Positions 11,561-24,861 of a DNA stretch of 64,000 nucleotides are shown here, in pieces. Both the position numbers and the translations under genes were made by a program. The stretch is from Piliocolobus tephrosceles (taxonomy: Eukaryota; Chordata; Mammalia; Primates; Cercopithecidae). Below the pieces are notes generated by a model. The model saw nothing but the letters and a program-made list of their open reading frames with translations, searched no databases and had not been told where the DNA came from. Numbering within the stretch: position 1 is the first letter of the stretch; every line of letters begins with the position of its first letter. The DNA lies in contig NC_045443.1 of NCBI RefSeq assembly GCF_002776525.5, positions 45,662,547 through 45,726,546 on the forward strand, in the 5' to 3' direction.

Positions 11561-13740
11561 AAAATTTTACTCACCAAGATATAGAATTTCCCTTTGGGGT
11601 TTTATGAAGCTCCTTGGTTTTATTTTCTCAAACAAGGAAACCTCCAGGTTATGGGCACCCTACTTACTTTAATCACCTGGCAGAATTTGCAGGATAAGTG
11701 CCCAGAACTAGCATACTGATCTAGATTTTTACATTACCCATCCCTTTGTTTCTTCCAAGCTGCAGGAGATCACCATTTGATTCACAGGAATAAGCAGGGT
11801 TAGTCAAAATGCAGGCCAAAAGCTTAAAAACAATTAATGAGACTAGAACTTAATGACAAATGTATGATAAGCTTTGGAGCACAGTTTTTCTCTCCAGTTC
11901 TCATTTTTGGTAAAAAAAAAAAAAAAAAAAAAAAAAATTATGATAGGACTGTGTGTGCTGTTCATAGAATAAACTTTAGTTTTAGACTTGGCCTGATTAT
12001 TTGCATAAAGTGGAGCAAGAATGGTTATTTTTACATAGGCCTTTTGGATTGGCTTTGATGAAACTCTATTCCACAAGGCATTTCAGATAAGACCTTTAAA
12101 ACTGAGCCCAGCCATGGGTTTGTATCCTTAAATACCTGTAAGTTGAGTGCTCCTCTCCTCTTGAGGTTCCAAGATAAAAACTCAGAGCTCCCAGACCTGT
12201 TAGAAAGTGACATTCTTTACTGACCACAGGTTAGGAACTCTATACAGGGACTGTGTAGATAAGGTATGAGGCCAGTTCTCCCCAAGGGGCTTTTATTGGC
12301 TCTGCTTGTCAAGCTTGATTCCTTAAAGGGAAACACACTCTTTCAGTCAAAGCCTTGGTAAAATAACCAGTTTTTCCAACTGTGTCCTATTGACAAAGAA
12401 AAATTGATTCTTATTGCAGTGATGCAAACAACTATATTGCCATAAGTTAAGAGTACTCACAGATAGTTTTCAAATTCTAAAGTAACCAGGCAAAGAAAAA
12501 CAAACATGCTCCAAATTTTGTTCACAGGAGTATACCTTACTTAATTATTAAAGGCCATAAATAGTTCAAAATAAGTTTCCTTGACTCTGAAAAACAAAAC
12601 AAGGATTAGCAATATTTCAAGCAAAAGTCAAAAAAGATGCCTTAACTTTCTGAGTGCAGTCCATTTAGTTAACTCTTGTTTTGCTTTATATTTTTGAACA
12701 TGTTAGTTCTTTATGAGTCCCATAACTTTTTTCTTATTTCAATGTTACAATCTTCAAAGCTGTTAAAAACCTGCATTTGAGAACATCTGTTAAAGTTCTT
12801 AATATACCTTGATTATAAACCATCTTTTGAGAAGGAACAAAGCAAGACAACAATTGTCTGTGAATGACAAAATTTCCAGGATAGTTACAGTTAAAAACAT
12901 GACTGACAAAGAAGTTTATTTATCTCCATGGTTTACAATAACTTTATCCTTCAACTTTTATTTTTGGTGAAAAACCTGGTTAGTAAGCAATTTTAATTAT
13001 GCACCAGATGTGGATCCTAGGAGCCAGACAGAAGTGCAGATAAAGTCTGACTTTTCAGCATCTAGCTCCATGTATCCCAGGGCTTACCTATCTGTAAAGT
13101 CATCAGTATACAATCTTGGAACGTTTAGTAAACCTAGTATCTAAGTAGTGTGATTTAGACCACCTATTTGCATTTTGATGACATTTGCATTTTACCAATA
13201 ATCCTTAAGACTGTTTTTATTTCTTAAAGTCATGTGAACTAAAAAGTATCTTATTTAAGTGCTTATTTTTACTTAAGCCAATTAGAGCTGTTTCTATAGA
13301 CATTACACACAAAACATATATAGACGGTGTATTTTCTACCTACTTATTACACACCAAAGCTGTCTCATAATGTGAAGTAATTTGATACCCCCAAAACTCC
13401 AAATGGTGGATAACATGATACATAACAGAACAGAGCCTTTGATTTTGAGAGGTAACTATCTGCTTTTGATTTGGGGAGTTTCATGAGGACAACAGAGGTT
13501 TTTTCCCCAAAACAGGGTCTGTGGTGCCTCCTGTTTTTCCCAAGGAGCCCCATGTTACCAGAAGTTACCTCTCATGCATGCATTAAGAGAGGTAAGGCAA
13601 AAAAAGGAAGAAAAATAATTCATTCGACTGAAAAGAAAGGAGACTTTTTCTAGAACAACAAGATCCAAGAGGAGAAAAACATAAAGGCCTTTTAAATACA
13701 TCTATAATTTGAACATCCACTTTTAATTAAGCTGCGCACT
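11560..13740 (-). pseudogene. Provirus interior, decayed
   Basis: Position between the envelope remnant and upstream parts implies pol/env, but no domain is recognisable. Short open frames (for example 13365-13553 on the minus strand) have no product I know. A 27-base A run is at about 11911-11937. Confidence 0.4.
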
Positions 13741-14040
13741 TTTTTTTTTTTTTTTTACTGAGACAGTGTCTTGCTCTGTCACCCAGGCTGGAGTGCAGTG
13801 GCACTATCTCGGCTCACTGCAAGCTCCCCCTCCCGGGCTCACACCATTCTCCTGCCTCAACCTCCAGAGTAGCTGGGACTACAGGCGCCCACGACCACAC
13901 CCAGCTAATTTTTTGTATTTTTGGTAGAGACGAGGTTTCACCGTGTTAGCCAGGATGGTCTTGATCTCCTGACCTCCTGATCCACCCGCCTCGGCCTCCC
14001 AAAGTGCTGGGATTACAGACGTGAGCCACCGCGCCCAGCC
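13741..14040 (-). mobile_element. Alu inside the provirus
   Basis: Complete AluY-like copy in reverse, flanked by AAGCTGCGCAC and AAGCTGAGCAC, its target duplication. Confidence 0.95.
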
Positions 14041-14239
14041 AAGCTGAGCACTCTTTAAGAAAATCCTTTAAAAATCCCTTGTTACTCGACTTTAGCCACA
14101 CAAAGCAGTTAAGATTTTCAGCTTTTGCACTTTACCAGTTTACAAAAAGTAACCTCACAGATGAAACCAACAAGCCTTAATTAGGGTATGACTTAACCAC
14201 GAGTGTACAAAGTATTTTCAAAGGGGTGATAGGCAGCTT

Positions 14240-14690
14240 TTGAAACTGTCATTGCAAAATGACTGAGACAGGGAAAGAGATCCTGACCCAAACAACTCCA
14301 TTTTGTTTCCAGCCCCAAAGCTGTGCTTGCCCATCCCTGGGTGTGGGCTAAACCAACTTTGGGAGGAGGCTGGTTTACAGTTGATAGTTTAAAACAAAGA
14401 TAACAGCCTCTTCTTAAGATATACTTCCCTCTTGCCTGGGGTCAGACCAAGAAGCCAGCCATAAGATTAGAAACCATAGCTCAGGAGTTATGCAGCTAGA
14501 GGCTACAGTATTTTACTCTCCCTAAACTACTCTCAAGATCAGTGCTTAAGATATTTTGTAAATCCTGCCCTTGATACATCAGCTGGCACCACCTAGATTG
14601 ACAAACTGGCTTATCTGACTTTGTAGCCCTTACTCAAGAGCTGACTTAACACAAGAAGACAGCCACCATTGTAAAATAACCGAGACCAAA
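14240..14690 (+). mobile_element. LTR fragment (MER4-like), nested in the provirus
   Basis: Similar to 48230-48440 plus 49212-49560 in the same orientation, sharing stretches such as the GCAGCTAGAGGCTACA / GTAGCTGGAGGTCACA region and CAGCTGGCACCACC. Truncated at both ends. Confidence 0.55.
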
Positions 14691-15627
14691 ACAAAGTGCT
14701 ATGGGAATCAGGAGGACCAGAGAGACCTTGGGGTGAATACAGGAGGATCTTTATTCAGTGCACTCAGACCCAGCAGAGTTAACATCCAAAAACTGGTCCA
14801 AGAACAAAGACAGGTCTTGACTTTTACACACACTTCAAAAAGGGGATTGGCTAGTTTGAAACAAGCTTATGGTGGTACAAAGCATAGTGGTGCAAAAGCC
14901 AGGATACAGAGGCAGAACAAAGGCAGTTAATCAAATTGTGACAGGTGCATAACCTAGAATTACACATGACATCTTGCTATGCCACCCAGATGGTTGTTGT
15001 CTACTGCCTTGCATGGGCTTATCTCATAATCTTCACTATGACACCCAGGGCACTGCAGCTCAGGCCTGCTCAGGCATCTCATGACCTCCACTACACCACG
15101 TAGAGAAAACAGAATACTTGAAGTTACTAGTTACAGAGAATAGGAATATATAAACTCATACCATAAGAGAAAGGAAAATTTGTTATTCTTCTCTCTATGT
15201 TGAGGGAGTGCTGGGAGAGTCTCCGGAGCACATTAGATAGTATTATCAAGACATTTCCTGGGTCTGGGCTGTGCCTGTTGCTGCCTTGGGGGTGAGTCAG
15301 CCTAATATGGGAAAGCTTATTTCTTTTTCTTTTTAATTTTATTTTCTTCTTTCTCTAATTTCTGCCTCAAAAGTATTGCCATGTGGTTACAGGTTATGTT
15401 CCCAAGGACATGAAAAAGATGGAGACCTGTACCCAAGATTGTTACTGATCGTTTTGCTGGGCTGGTTTGAACAGCAGGCTTATGGGGTCCTGGGCCTGCA
15501 TGCTAACCTAAGATACCCTTTTTGACAGAACCATTGAGAAAGACATGCAAAGCACACCAGATTGTCTACAGCTTAAGACCAACCTCACAAATTCTTTTTC
15601 ATTAATTATAAATTTACAAAGAATATA
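14691..15627 (-). mobile_element. LTR-like or ERV sequence, unassigned
   Basis: On the minus strand an AATAAAGATCCTCC signal near 14745-14757 is followed by a short CCAAGGTCTCTCTGG tail, as at an LTR R/U5 border. Family not recognised. No gene. Confidence 0.4.
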
Positions 15628-15687
15628 AACAATGATTCTCTTTATTTTTTTTATTTTATTTTATTTATTTATTTATTTATTTTTTTT

Positions 15688-15787
15688 NNNNNNNNNNNNN
15701 NNNNNNNNNNNNNNNNNNNNNNNNNNNNNNNNNNNNNNNNNNNNNNNNNNNNNNNNNNNNNNNNNNNNNNNNNNNNNNNNNNNNNNN
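15688..15787. other. Assembly gap (100 N)
   Basis: Exactly 100 N, the usual placeholder for a gap of unknown size. The missing Alu half alone should need about 150 bp or more. Confidence 0.99.
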
Positions 15788-15920
15788 TTTTTTGTATTTT
15801 TTAGTAGAGACGGGGTTTCACAGTGTTAGCCAGGATGGTCTCGATCTCCTGACCTCGTGATCCGCCCATCTCGGCCTCCCAAAGTGCTGGGATTACAGGC
15901 TTGAGCCACCGCGCCCGGCC
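15788..15920 (-). mobile_element. AluY-like copy, half hidden by an assembly gap
   Basis: Left monomer of an Alu in reverse (…CTGACCTCGTGATCCGCC…) inserted at the L1 tail. Its right half falls in the run of N. Confidence 0.9.
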
Positions 15921-16109
15921 TTGTTTTTTTATTTTTTCATTTTTTTAAATTGTACTTTAAGTTCTAGGGTACATGTGCACAAAGTGCAGGTTTGTTGCTT
16001 ATGTATACATGTGCCATGTTGGTGTGCTGCACCCGTTAACTGATCAATTATATTGGGTATGTCTCCTAATGCCATCCCTCCCAGCTCCCCCTACCCTACA
16101 ACAGGCCCC

Positions 16110-19100
16110 GGTGTGTGATGTTCCCCTTCCCGAGTCCAAGTGATCTCATTGTTCAGTTCCCACCTATGAGTGAGAACATGCAGTGTTTGGTTTTCTGTCC
16201 TTGCGATAGTTTGCTCAGAATGATGGTTTCCAGCTACATCCATGTTCCTACAAAGTACATGAACTCATCCTTTTTTATGGTTGCATAGTATTCCATGGTG
16301 TATATGTGCCACATTTTCTTAATCCAGTCTGTCATTGATGGACATTTGGGTTGGTTCCAAGTCTTTGCTATTGTGAATAGTGCCGCAATAAACATACATG
16401 TGCATATGTCTTTATAGCAGCATGATTTATAATCCTTTGGGTATATACCCAGTGATGGGATGGCTGGGTCAAATGGTATTTGTAGTTCTAGATCCTTAAG
16501 GAATCATCACACTGTCTTCTACAATGGTTGAACTAGTTTACAGTCCCACCAACAGTGTAAAAGTGTTCCTATTTCTCCACATCCTCTCCAGCACCTGTTG
16601 TTTCCTGACTTATTAAAGATCACCATTCTAACTGGTGTGAGATGGTATCTCATTGTGGTTTTGATTTGCATTTCTCTGATGGCCAGTGATGATGAGCATT
16701 TTTTCGTGTGTCTGTTGGCTGCATAAATGTCGTCTTTTGAGAAGTGTCTGTTCATATCCTTCACCCACGCTTTGATGGGGTTGTTTGATTTTTTTCTTGT
16801 ATTATTTGTTTAAGTTCTTTGCAGATTCCAGATATTAGCCCTTTGTCAGATGGGTAGATTGTAAAAATTTTCTCCCATTCTGTAGGTTGCCTGTTCACTC
16901 TGATGGTAGTTTCTTTTGCTGTGCAGAAGCTCTTTAGTTTAATGAGATCCCATTTGTCAATATTGGCTTTTGTTGCCATTGCTTTTGGTATTTTAGACAT
17001 GAAGTCCTTGCCCATGCCTATGAGCTGAATGGTATTGCCTAGGTTTTCTTCTGGGGTTTTTATGGTGTTAGGTCTAACATGTAAGTCTTTAATCCATCTT
17101 GAATTTAATCCATCTTGAATTTTTGTATAAGGTATAAGGAAGGGATCCAGTTTCAGCTTTCTACATATGGTTAGCCAGTTTTCCCAGCACCATTTATTAA
17201 ATAGGGAATCCTTTCCCCATTTCTTGTTTTTGTCAGGTTTGTCAAAGATCAGATGGTTATAGATGTGTGGTATTATTTCTGAGGGCTCTGTTCTGTTCCA
17301 TTGGTCTATATCTCTGTTTTGGTACCAGTACCATGCTATTTTCTTTACCGTAGCCTTGTAGCATAGTTTGAAGTCAGGTAGTGTGATGACTCCAGCTTTG
17401 TTCTTTTGGCTTAGGATTGTCTTGGAAATGCGGGCTCTTTTTTGGTTCCATATGAACTTGAAAGTAGTTTTTTCCAATTCTGTGAAGAAAGTCATTGGTA
17501 GCTTGATGGGGATAGCATTGAATCTATAAATTTCCTTGGGCAGTAAGGCCATTTTCATGATATTGAGTCTTCCTATTCGTGAGCATGGAACGTTCTTCCA
17601 TTTGTTTGTGTCCTCTTTTATTTCACTGAGCAGTGGTTTGTAGTTCTCCTTGAAGAGGTCCTTCACATCCCTTGTAAGTTGGATTCCTAGGTATTTTATT
17701 CTCTTTGTAGCAATCGTGAATGGAAGTTCACTCATGATTTGGTTCTCTGTTTGTCTGTTATTGGTGTATAGGAATGCTTGTGATTTTTGCACATTGATTT
17801 TGTATCCTGAGACCTTGCTGAAGTTGCTTATCAGCTTAAGGAGATTTTGGGTTGAGACGAAGGGGTTTTCTAAATATACAATCATGTCATCTGCATACCC
17901 TTTATTTCTTTCTCCTGCCTGATTGCCCTGTCCAGAACTTCCAACACTATGTTGAATAGGAGTGGTGAGAGAGGGCATCCCTGTCTTGTGCCAGTTTTCA
18001 AAGGGAATGCTTCCAGTTTTTGCCCATTCAGTATGATCTTGGCTGTGGGTTTTCATAAATAGCTCTTATTGTTTTGAGATACATCCCATCAATACCTAGT
18101 CTATTGAGAGTTTTTAGCGTGACGGGCTGTTGAATTTTGTCAAAGGCCTTTTCTGCATCTATTGAGATAATCATGTGGTTTTCGTCTTTGGTTCTGTTTA
18201 TATGATGGATTACATTTATTGATTTGAGTATGTTGAACTAGCCTTGCATCCCAGGGATGAAGCCAGCTTGATCATGGTGGATAAGCTTTTTGATGTGCTG
18301 CTGGATTTGGTTTGCCAGTATTTTTGCATCAATGTTCATCAGGGATATTGGTCTAAAATTCTCTTTTTTGTTGTTGTGTCTCTGCCAGGCTTTGGTATCA
18401 GGACGATGTTGGCCTCATGAAATGAGTTAGGGAGGATTCCCTCTTTTTCTATTGATTGGAATAGTTTCAGAAGGAATGGTACCAGCTTCTCTTTGTACCT
18501 CTGGTAGAATTGGGCTGTGAATCCGTCTGGTCCTGGACTTCGTTGATAGGCTATTTATTATAGCCTCAATTTCAGAGCCTGTTATTGTTCTATTCAGGGA
18601 TTCAACTTCTTCCTGGTTTAGTCTTGGGAGGGTGTATGTGTCCAGAAATTTATTCATTTCTTCTAGATTTTCTAGTTTATTTGCATAGAACGGTTTATAG
18701 TATTCTCTGGTGGTATTGTGTATTTCTGTGGGGTCAGTGGTGATATCCCCTTTATCATTTTTTATTGCATCTATTTGATTCTTCTCTCTTTTCTTCATTA
18801 TTAGTCTTGCTAGTAGTTTATCAATTTTGTTGATCTTTTCAAAAAACCAGCTCCTGGATTCATTGATTTTTGAAGGGTTTTTTTGTGTCTCTATCGCCTT
18901 CAGTTCTGCTCTGATCTTGGTTATTTCTTGCCTTCTGCTAGCTTTTGAATGTGTTTGCTCTTGCTTCTCTAGTTCTTTTAATTGTGGTGGTAGAGTGTCA
19001 ATTTTAGATCTTTCCTGCTTTCTCTTGTGGGCATTTAGTGCTATAAATTTCCCTCTACACACTGCTTTAAATGTGTCCCAGAGATTCTGGTATGTTGTAT

Positions 19101-19937
19101 CTTTGTTCTCATTGGTTTCAAAGAACATATTTATTTCTACCTTCTTTTTGTTACGTACCCAGTAGTCATTCAGGAGTAGGTTGTTCAGTTCCCATGTCAT
19201 TGAGCTGTTTTGAATGAGTTTCTTAATCCTGAGTTCTACTTTGATTGCAGTGTGGTCTGAGAGACAGTTTGTTATAATTTCTGTTCTTTTAAATTTGCTG
19301 AGGAGTGCTTTACTTCCAACTATGTGGTCAATTTTGGAAAAAATGTAATGTGGTACTGAGAAGAATGTATATTCTGTTGACTTGGGGTGGAGAGTTCTAT
19401 AGATGTCTATTAGGTCCACTTGGTGCAGAGCTGAGTTCAATTCCTGGATATCCTTGTTAACTTTCTGTCTCGATCTGTCTAATGTTGACGGTGGGGTGTT
19501 AAAGTCTCCCATTATTATTGTGTGGGAGTCTAAGTCTCTTTGTAGGTCTCTAAGGACTTGCTTTATGAATATGGGTGCTCCTGTATTGGGTCCGTATATA
19601 TTTAGGATAGTTAGCTCTTCTTGTTGAATTGATCCCTTTACCATTATGTAATGGCCTTCTTTGTCTCTTTTGATCTTTGTTGGTTTAAAGTCTGTTTTAT
19701 CAGAGACTAGGATTGCAACCCCTACTTTTTTTTTGTTTTCCATTTGTTTGGTAGATATTCCTCTTTCCCTTTACTTTGAGCCTGTGTGTCTCTGCATGTG
19801 AGATGGGTCTCCTGAATACAGCACACTGATGGGTTTTGACTCTTTGTCCAATTGGCCAGTCTGTGTCTCTTAATTGGAGCATATAGCCCATTTACATTTA
19901 AGGTTGATAGTGTTATGTGTGAATTTAATCCTGTCAT
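16110..19937 (-). pseudogene. L1 ORF2p (endonuclease and reverse transcriptase), broken
   Basis: N-terminal endonuclease begins at 19937 (LSTLNVNGL) and frameshifts near 19730; 438 open codons cover the endonuclease and the region after it (SDHTAIKVELRIK). The frame is lost at 18057-18427, then 431 codons of RT and C-terminal part (GYADDMIVYL, a changed FADD-type active site) remain. Not functional. Confidence 0.9.
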
Positions 19938-19990
19938 TATTATGTTAGCTAATTAGTTTGCTCATTAGTTGATGCAGTTTCTTCCTAGCA

Positions 19991-21024
19991 TCAGTGGTCT
20001 TTACAATTTGGCATGTTTTTGCAGTGGCTGGTACCAGTGTTCCTTTCCATGTTTAGTGCTTCCTTCAGGAGCTCTTGTAAGGCAGGCCTGGTGGTGACAA
20101 AATCTCTCAGTATTTGCTTGTCTGCAAAGGATTTTATTTGTTCTTCACTTATGAAGCCTAGTTTGGTTGGATACGAAATTCTGGGTTGAAAATTCTTTTC
20201 TTTAAGAATGTTGAATATTGGCCCCCACTCTCTTCTGGCTTGTGGAGTTTCTGCTGAGAGATCTGCTGTTAGTCTGATTAGCTTCCCTTTGTGGGTAACT
20301 CGACCTTTCTCTCTGGCTGCCCTTAACATTTTTTCCTTCATTTCAACTTTGGTGAATCTGACAATTATGTGTCTTGGAATTGCTCTTCTTGAGGAGTATC
20401 TTTGTGGCATTCTCTGTATTTCCTGAATTTGAATGTTGGCCTGCCTTGCTAGGTGGGGGAAGTTCTCCCGGATAATATCCTGAAGAGTGTTTTCCAACTT
20501 GGTTCCATTCTCCCTGTCACTTTCAGGTACACGAATCAGAGGTAGATTTGGTCTTTTCACATAGTCCCATATTTCTTGGAGGTTTTGTTCCTTTCTTTTT
20601 AGTCTTTTTTCTCTAAACTTCCCTTCTCACTTCATTTCATTCATTTGATCTTCAAGCACTGATACCCTTTCTTCCACTTGATCACATTGGCTATTGAAGC
20701 TTGTGCATGTTTCATGTAGTTCTCATGCCATGGTTTTCAGCTCCATCAGGTCATTTAACATCTTCTCTATGCTGTTTATTCTAGTTAGCCATTCGTCTAA
20801 TCTTTTTTCAAGGTTTTTAGCTTCTTTGCGATGGGTTCGAACATCCTCCTTAACTCAGAGAAGTTTGTTGTTACTGATCATCTGAAGCCTTCTTCTCTTA
20901 GTTCGTCAAAGTCATTCTCTGTCCAGCTTTGTTCCATTGCTGGCAAGGAGCTGCATTCCTTTGGAGGAGAAGAGGCACTCTGATTTTTAGAATTTTCAGC
21001 TTTTCTGCTCTGGTTTCTCCCCAT
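19991..21024 (-). pseudogene. L1 ORF1p, frameshifted
   Basis: RNA-binding chaperone of L1. The start at 21024 is intact, but the frame is broken between about 20560 and 20900. The C-terminal 189 codons (RRM and C-terminal domain, with REKGRVTHKGK) remain open. Expected length is about 338 residues. Confidence 0.88.
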
Positions 21025-22218
21025 CTTTGTGGTTTTATCTACCTTTGGTCTTTGAGGTTGATGACATAAAGATGGGATTTTGGTGTGGATGTCCTTTCTG
21101 CTTGTTAATCTTCCTTCTAACTGTCAGGACCCTCAGCTGCAGGTCTGTTGGAGTTAGCTGGAGGTCCCCTCCAGACCCTGTTTACCTGGGTATCACCAAC
21201 AGAGGCTGCAAAACAGCAAATATTGCAGGATGGTAAATGTGGCTGCCTGATCCTTCCTCTGGAAGCTTTGTCTCAGAGGGACACCCAACCGTATGAGGTG
21301 TCAGTTGGCCCCTGCTGTGAGGTGCCTCCTAGTTAGGCTAGTGGGGGTTCAGGGACCCACTTGAGGAGGCAGTCTGTCTGTTCTCAGATCTCAAACTCTG
21401 TGCTGGGAGAACCACTATTCTCTTCAAAGCTGTCAGACAGAGACACTTAAGTCTGCAGAAGTTTCTGCTGCCTTTTGTTCAGCTATGCCCTGACCCCAGA
21501 GGTGGGGTCTACAGAGGCAGGCAGGCCTCCTTGAGCTGCAGTGGGCTACAGCCAATTCAAGCTTCCTGGCCACTTTGTTTACCTATTCAAGCCTCAGCAA
21601 TGGCAAACGCCCCTCCCCCAGCCTTGCTGCTGCCTTGCAGTTCGATCTCAGTCTGCTGTGCTAGCAGTGAGCGAGGGTCTGTGGGCATGGGACCCTCTAA
21701 GCCGGCGCGGTATATAATCTCCTGGTGTGCCGTTTGCTAAGACCATTGCAAAAGCACAGTATTAGCGTGGGAGTGTCCCGATTTTCCAGGTACTGTCTGT
21801 CACAGCTTCCCTAGGCTACGAAAGGGAATTCCCTGACCCCCTTGCACTTCCTGGGTGAGGCGATGCCCCACTCTGCTTCAGCTCATGCTCCATGGGCTGC
21901 ACCCACTGCCCAATAAGTCCCAGTGAGATGAACCCAGTATCTCAGTTGGAAATGCAGAAATCACCCATCTTCTGGGTCACTCACACTGGGAGCTCTAGAC
22001 TGGAGCTGTTCCTATTCAACCATCTTGGAACCTCTCCAACAATGATTCTTATTATCCCTTTTGCCATTTTGCACAGGGAGAGAGAAGACAAAAGCTTGAC
22101 TGCTAAGAAATTTTTACACTTTTGTGAACATATTAGTCTTCTGGGTTCCCTTCCCCCAGCTCAACTCTAAGCCAAACATTTTTAAGGTTTGGAAAATTAA
22201 CTTTTCCGGGTAGAAACA

Positions 22219-22560
22219 TTATAAAAGAGATAGAAGACTTTTTAAACCATGAAAGAAGGAAAAACACCATGGAGAGGAGTTCCCATTAGGACTGTCAAGA
22301 GGTATTGCCTCTTTTCCTATTTGTAATGGTGTTTCCCCTATTTCTTTGCCTTCTCTATTTTCTCTTTTCCCTTTTGGCCTATTATAGGAGACATATTGCT
22401 CGTCTCCAAAATTTTCTCCTGTTGCAGAGCTTCCTGTTTTAGCTGCAGTTAAGGTTTGGCTTAGGAGCAGCATAACATTCCTCCATGAGAGGTCAAATCC
22501 TTGTGTTAAACTTTGGAAAGCTTCTATATACCTATCAGTATTATCACAAAATTGGCCTAA
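22219..22560 (-). pseudogene. gag (capsid region) remnant of the provirus
   Basis: A short frame contains motifs typical of class I ERV capsid (for example MLLLSQTLT followed by FGDEQYVSY). It lies downstream of the 5' LTR and leader as gag should. The region from here to 24160 is decayed leader and gag and has many stops. Not functional. Confidence 0.6.
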
Positions 22561-24163
22561 GACTCCTTTACTTGGCTAAGGTCCTGCAATAAGAAGGGAA
22601 CATGAAGGGGCCCCAAATAAGGGGAACACTCAGATTATTTCCCTGAAAGTTACTTTTTTAATTTTGGGGAATTATTTTACATATTGGCCTGCCCAATATG
22701 GTTGCTAAAAGAGCCGGGTTGATTTTGCAACACTTGCAAAGGTCTAGTAAAAAGGCCATGCCCCTGTGCAAAAGAAAATAAGCCACTTTTTCTTCAAAGT
22801 TTTAAGGTCAAAGAAGTCCTAGTGCTTCAAAATACACTCCAGAGGAGTGCGTGTTGAAGATGATCTGTTACCCATCTAGAAAGAGAAGTGAAAAGAAAAG
22901 CATCCTTTTAGTTTCCTTCCTTTTGGTATGTGATCCAGGATGGAGGAGAGAGCAGTAGGAGGCATCCCCCCAACTCTTTTCTCTCCTTGGCTCCTGAATC
23001 CCTGGCACCCATTGAATGTGCCACCCATGACTGCAGGCATGACCTTCCAAGCCATGACACCAGAGGAACTATACTTTTGGGCCTTAGTCATGCTGTCCCC
23101 AAGAAGTCTTAGTCCTCTGCCTTTTGTTTCGCTTTGACCTCCTACATTTCTGTCACCTGTGTGTCTTAAAAAAAAAAAAAAAAAAGGATTTCAAGAAAAA
23201 CCACGTAATTGGGCAAGTCCCCTTTAACGAGGGGGACACGCTAGATTGAACTCTATATGCTATTATGGCCCATCTAAAGCACTTACCCATGGAAGAATGG
23301 TTCTGGTTAACTTCCAGACTTATAATTCCCTTGCTAATTAAGTAGTCTTAATAGGAGACACAATAGGTGCCTTAAAGGAATGTAGAAACTGAATGGCCAT
23401 TTTCCTGCCAGTGGGACAATAGCAAGACTAAAATTTGGCTATGAAAGACATCTTACTCCTAACTGTTAAAAGCAGAGCTTTCCCACACACAGAAGTAGCA
23501 GCAGAAAAGTGCAAAATAGAAAAGTTCCAAAGGTGCAATGTACTGCAGAGAACCAGCAATGTGTCTCATAAAGAGGATTTTTATTTCCACTAGGTGGCTT
23601 AGAAATACCACGTGCTCACCAGAGAAGTCATAGCAAGTAACCTCACCTCTGGGGAAAAGGAGAAAACGCTGTTCCTAGACTGTAAAAATCCTTGCACATT
23701 TCACACAGAGAAAGAGTAAGAGGCCACGGGTAGAAAAGGAAGAAGAGTTTGCAACAGGACAGTTGAGGATTCTCTACCTACACTGGAATGGACTGTCAGA
23801 GGCTGCATTTGGTCCAGAGGCATTTGAATCACACCAGGCACTGGCCTGGAATTCTCAGTTGCCTCAGAACTTTTTCCAGCCTCACATGACGGCAAAGTCT
23901 CCCAGTAAAAAGAAGCTAGTTCAAACATGGCCAACATTATCAATACCTGTGGGTAATGGAGGATTCTCCATGTTGTCCCCAGAAAGCTTCACATCTGTGT
24001 CTTTAGTACGGCAACCAACGCTAAGCATATGTACTAGGCTGACAGACGCCCATTGATTTATTTGATTTATTCTAATATAGAGGCTAAGAGCGCCTCTGAA
24101 TGATAGAATAGGTTTTAAGCTTGCTTTCATACTCACCACTCCAATGAAGGCTGTACCTCAGAT
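22560..24163 (-). pseudogene. Provirus leader and N-terminal gag region, decayed
   Basis: Lies between the 5' LTR and the gag remnant. Only short open frames remain; an 18-base A run at 23168-23185 is visible. Nothing more specific is recognised. Confidence 0.4.
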
Positions 24164-24183
24164 TCCCAGCCTATGCACCAAAA
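24164..24183 (-). other. Primer-binding-site-like sequence of the provirus
   Basis: The minus strand reads TTTTGGTGCATAGGCTGGGA right after the 5' LTR. With several mismatches it best resembles the proline tRNA site of HUERS-P elements; other tRNAs are not excluded. Confidence 0.45.
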
Positions 24184-24857
24184 TGATATGGCTCCCATGA
24201 ACAGAGGAACCCCAGGGTTCTTGGTCCCCATGCCAAATTAGATAAAACAGTAGGGACACACATGGAGTGGTTTTAAGGAGTAAAGAGTTTAATAGGCAAG
24301 AAAGAAGGGATAAGAAAGAAAGAAGCAGTTCCCCTGTACTGAAACAGAGGGAGGGGGTCTCCAAAGCCAACAGAAGAGACCCCAAGTGCAGTGGGAACCA
24401 GCCAGGTATATGAAGAGGCTGCAGGAGATGGCGTCTGATTTGCATAGGGCTTAGGGATTTGGTTTGACCAGGTACGTCATTCACATAGCCTGCGAAAAAA
24501 TCTGGCCCTCCCACTCTAGCCTTTTAATATGCAAAGGCAGGGTGCCATGATGTTCTGCACACATAGGGGTATGTGGGGGCGGCCATGTTGCCAGGCACAT
24601 AAGGGGACAAGGGAAAGAGGACAATGGTGGGAATCGCCATGTTGGGTGGACCCAATAGCTAAAGGTTTGTATTTGCATATCAAAGGTTGCACACCTTGCA
24701 TTTGCATGTCAAAGGTTGCCAGCCTGGCTCTAAGAGCCAGGGCTTTCCTGCTAGACAAGAAACATTTCTGGAGCTGCTTTAAAAGAGATCAAAACTTTCC
24801 AAGGACCCCTTTTCCTCTCTATCTGTCTAAAATAATTTCTTAATAACTCTTACCACA
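24184..24857 (-). repeat. 5' LTR of the class I provirus
   Basis: 674 bp on the minus strand, starting TGTGGTAAG and ending ATATCA. It has an ATTAAA signal near its 3' third and several ATTTGCAT-type octamers in U3. By eye it is roughly 85-88% like the other LTR (not counted exactly). Confidence 0.88.
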
Positions 24858-24861
24858 CTGT

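Larger units (their letters stand above)
15640..22037 (-). mobile_element. Full-length L1PA-type element
   Basis: Inserted in the provirus with the 12-bp target duplication AACAATGATTCT at 15628-15639 and 22038-22049. In minus-strand order: 5' UTR from 22037, ORF1 start (MGRNQSRKAENS) at 21024, ORF1 end near 19991, ORF2 start at 19937, ORF2 end near 16110, 3' UTR and an A tail at 15640-15687. Both frames are broken. The tail contains a second Alu and an assembly gap. Confidence 0.95.

Noticed and set aside
17650..19627. Plus-strand open frames of 74 to 112 codons
   Set aside because: They are antisense shadows of L1 ORF2.
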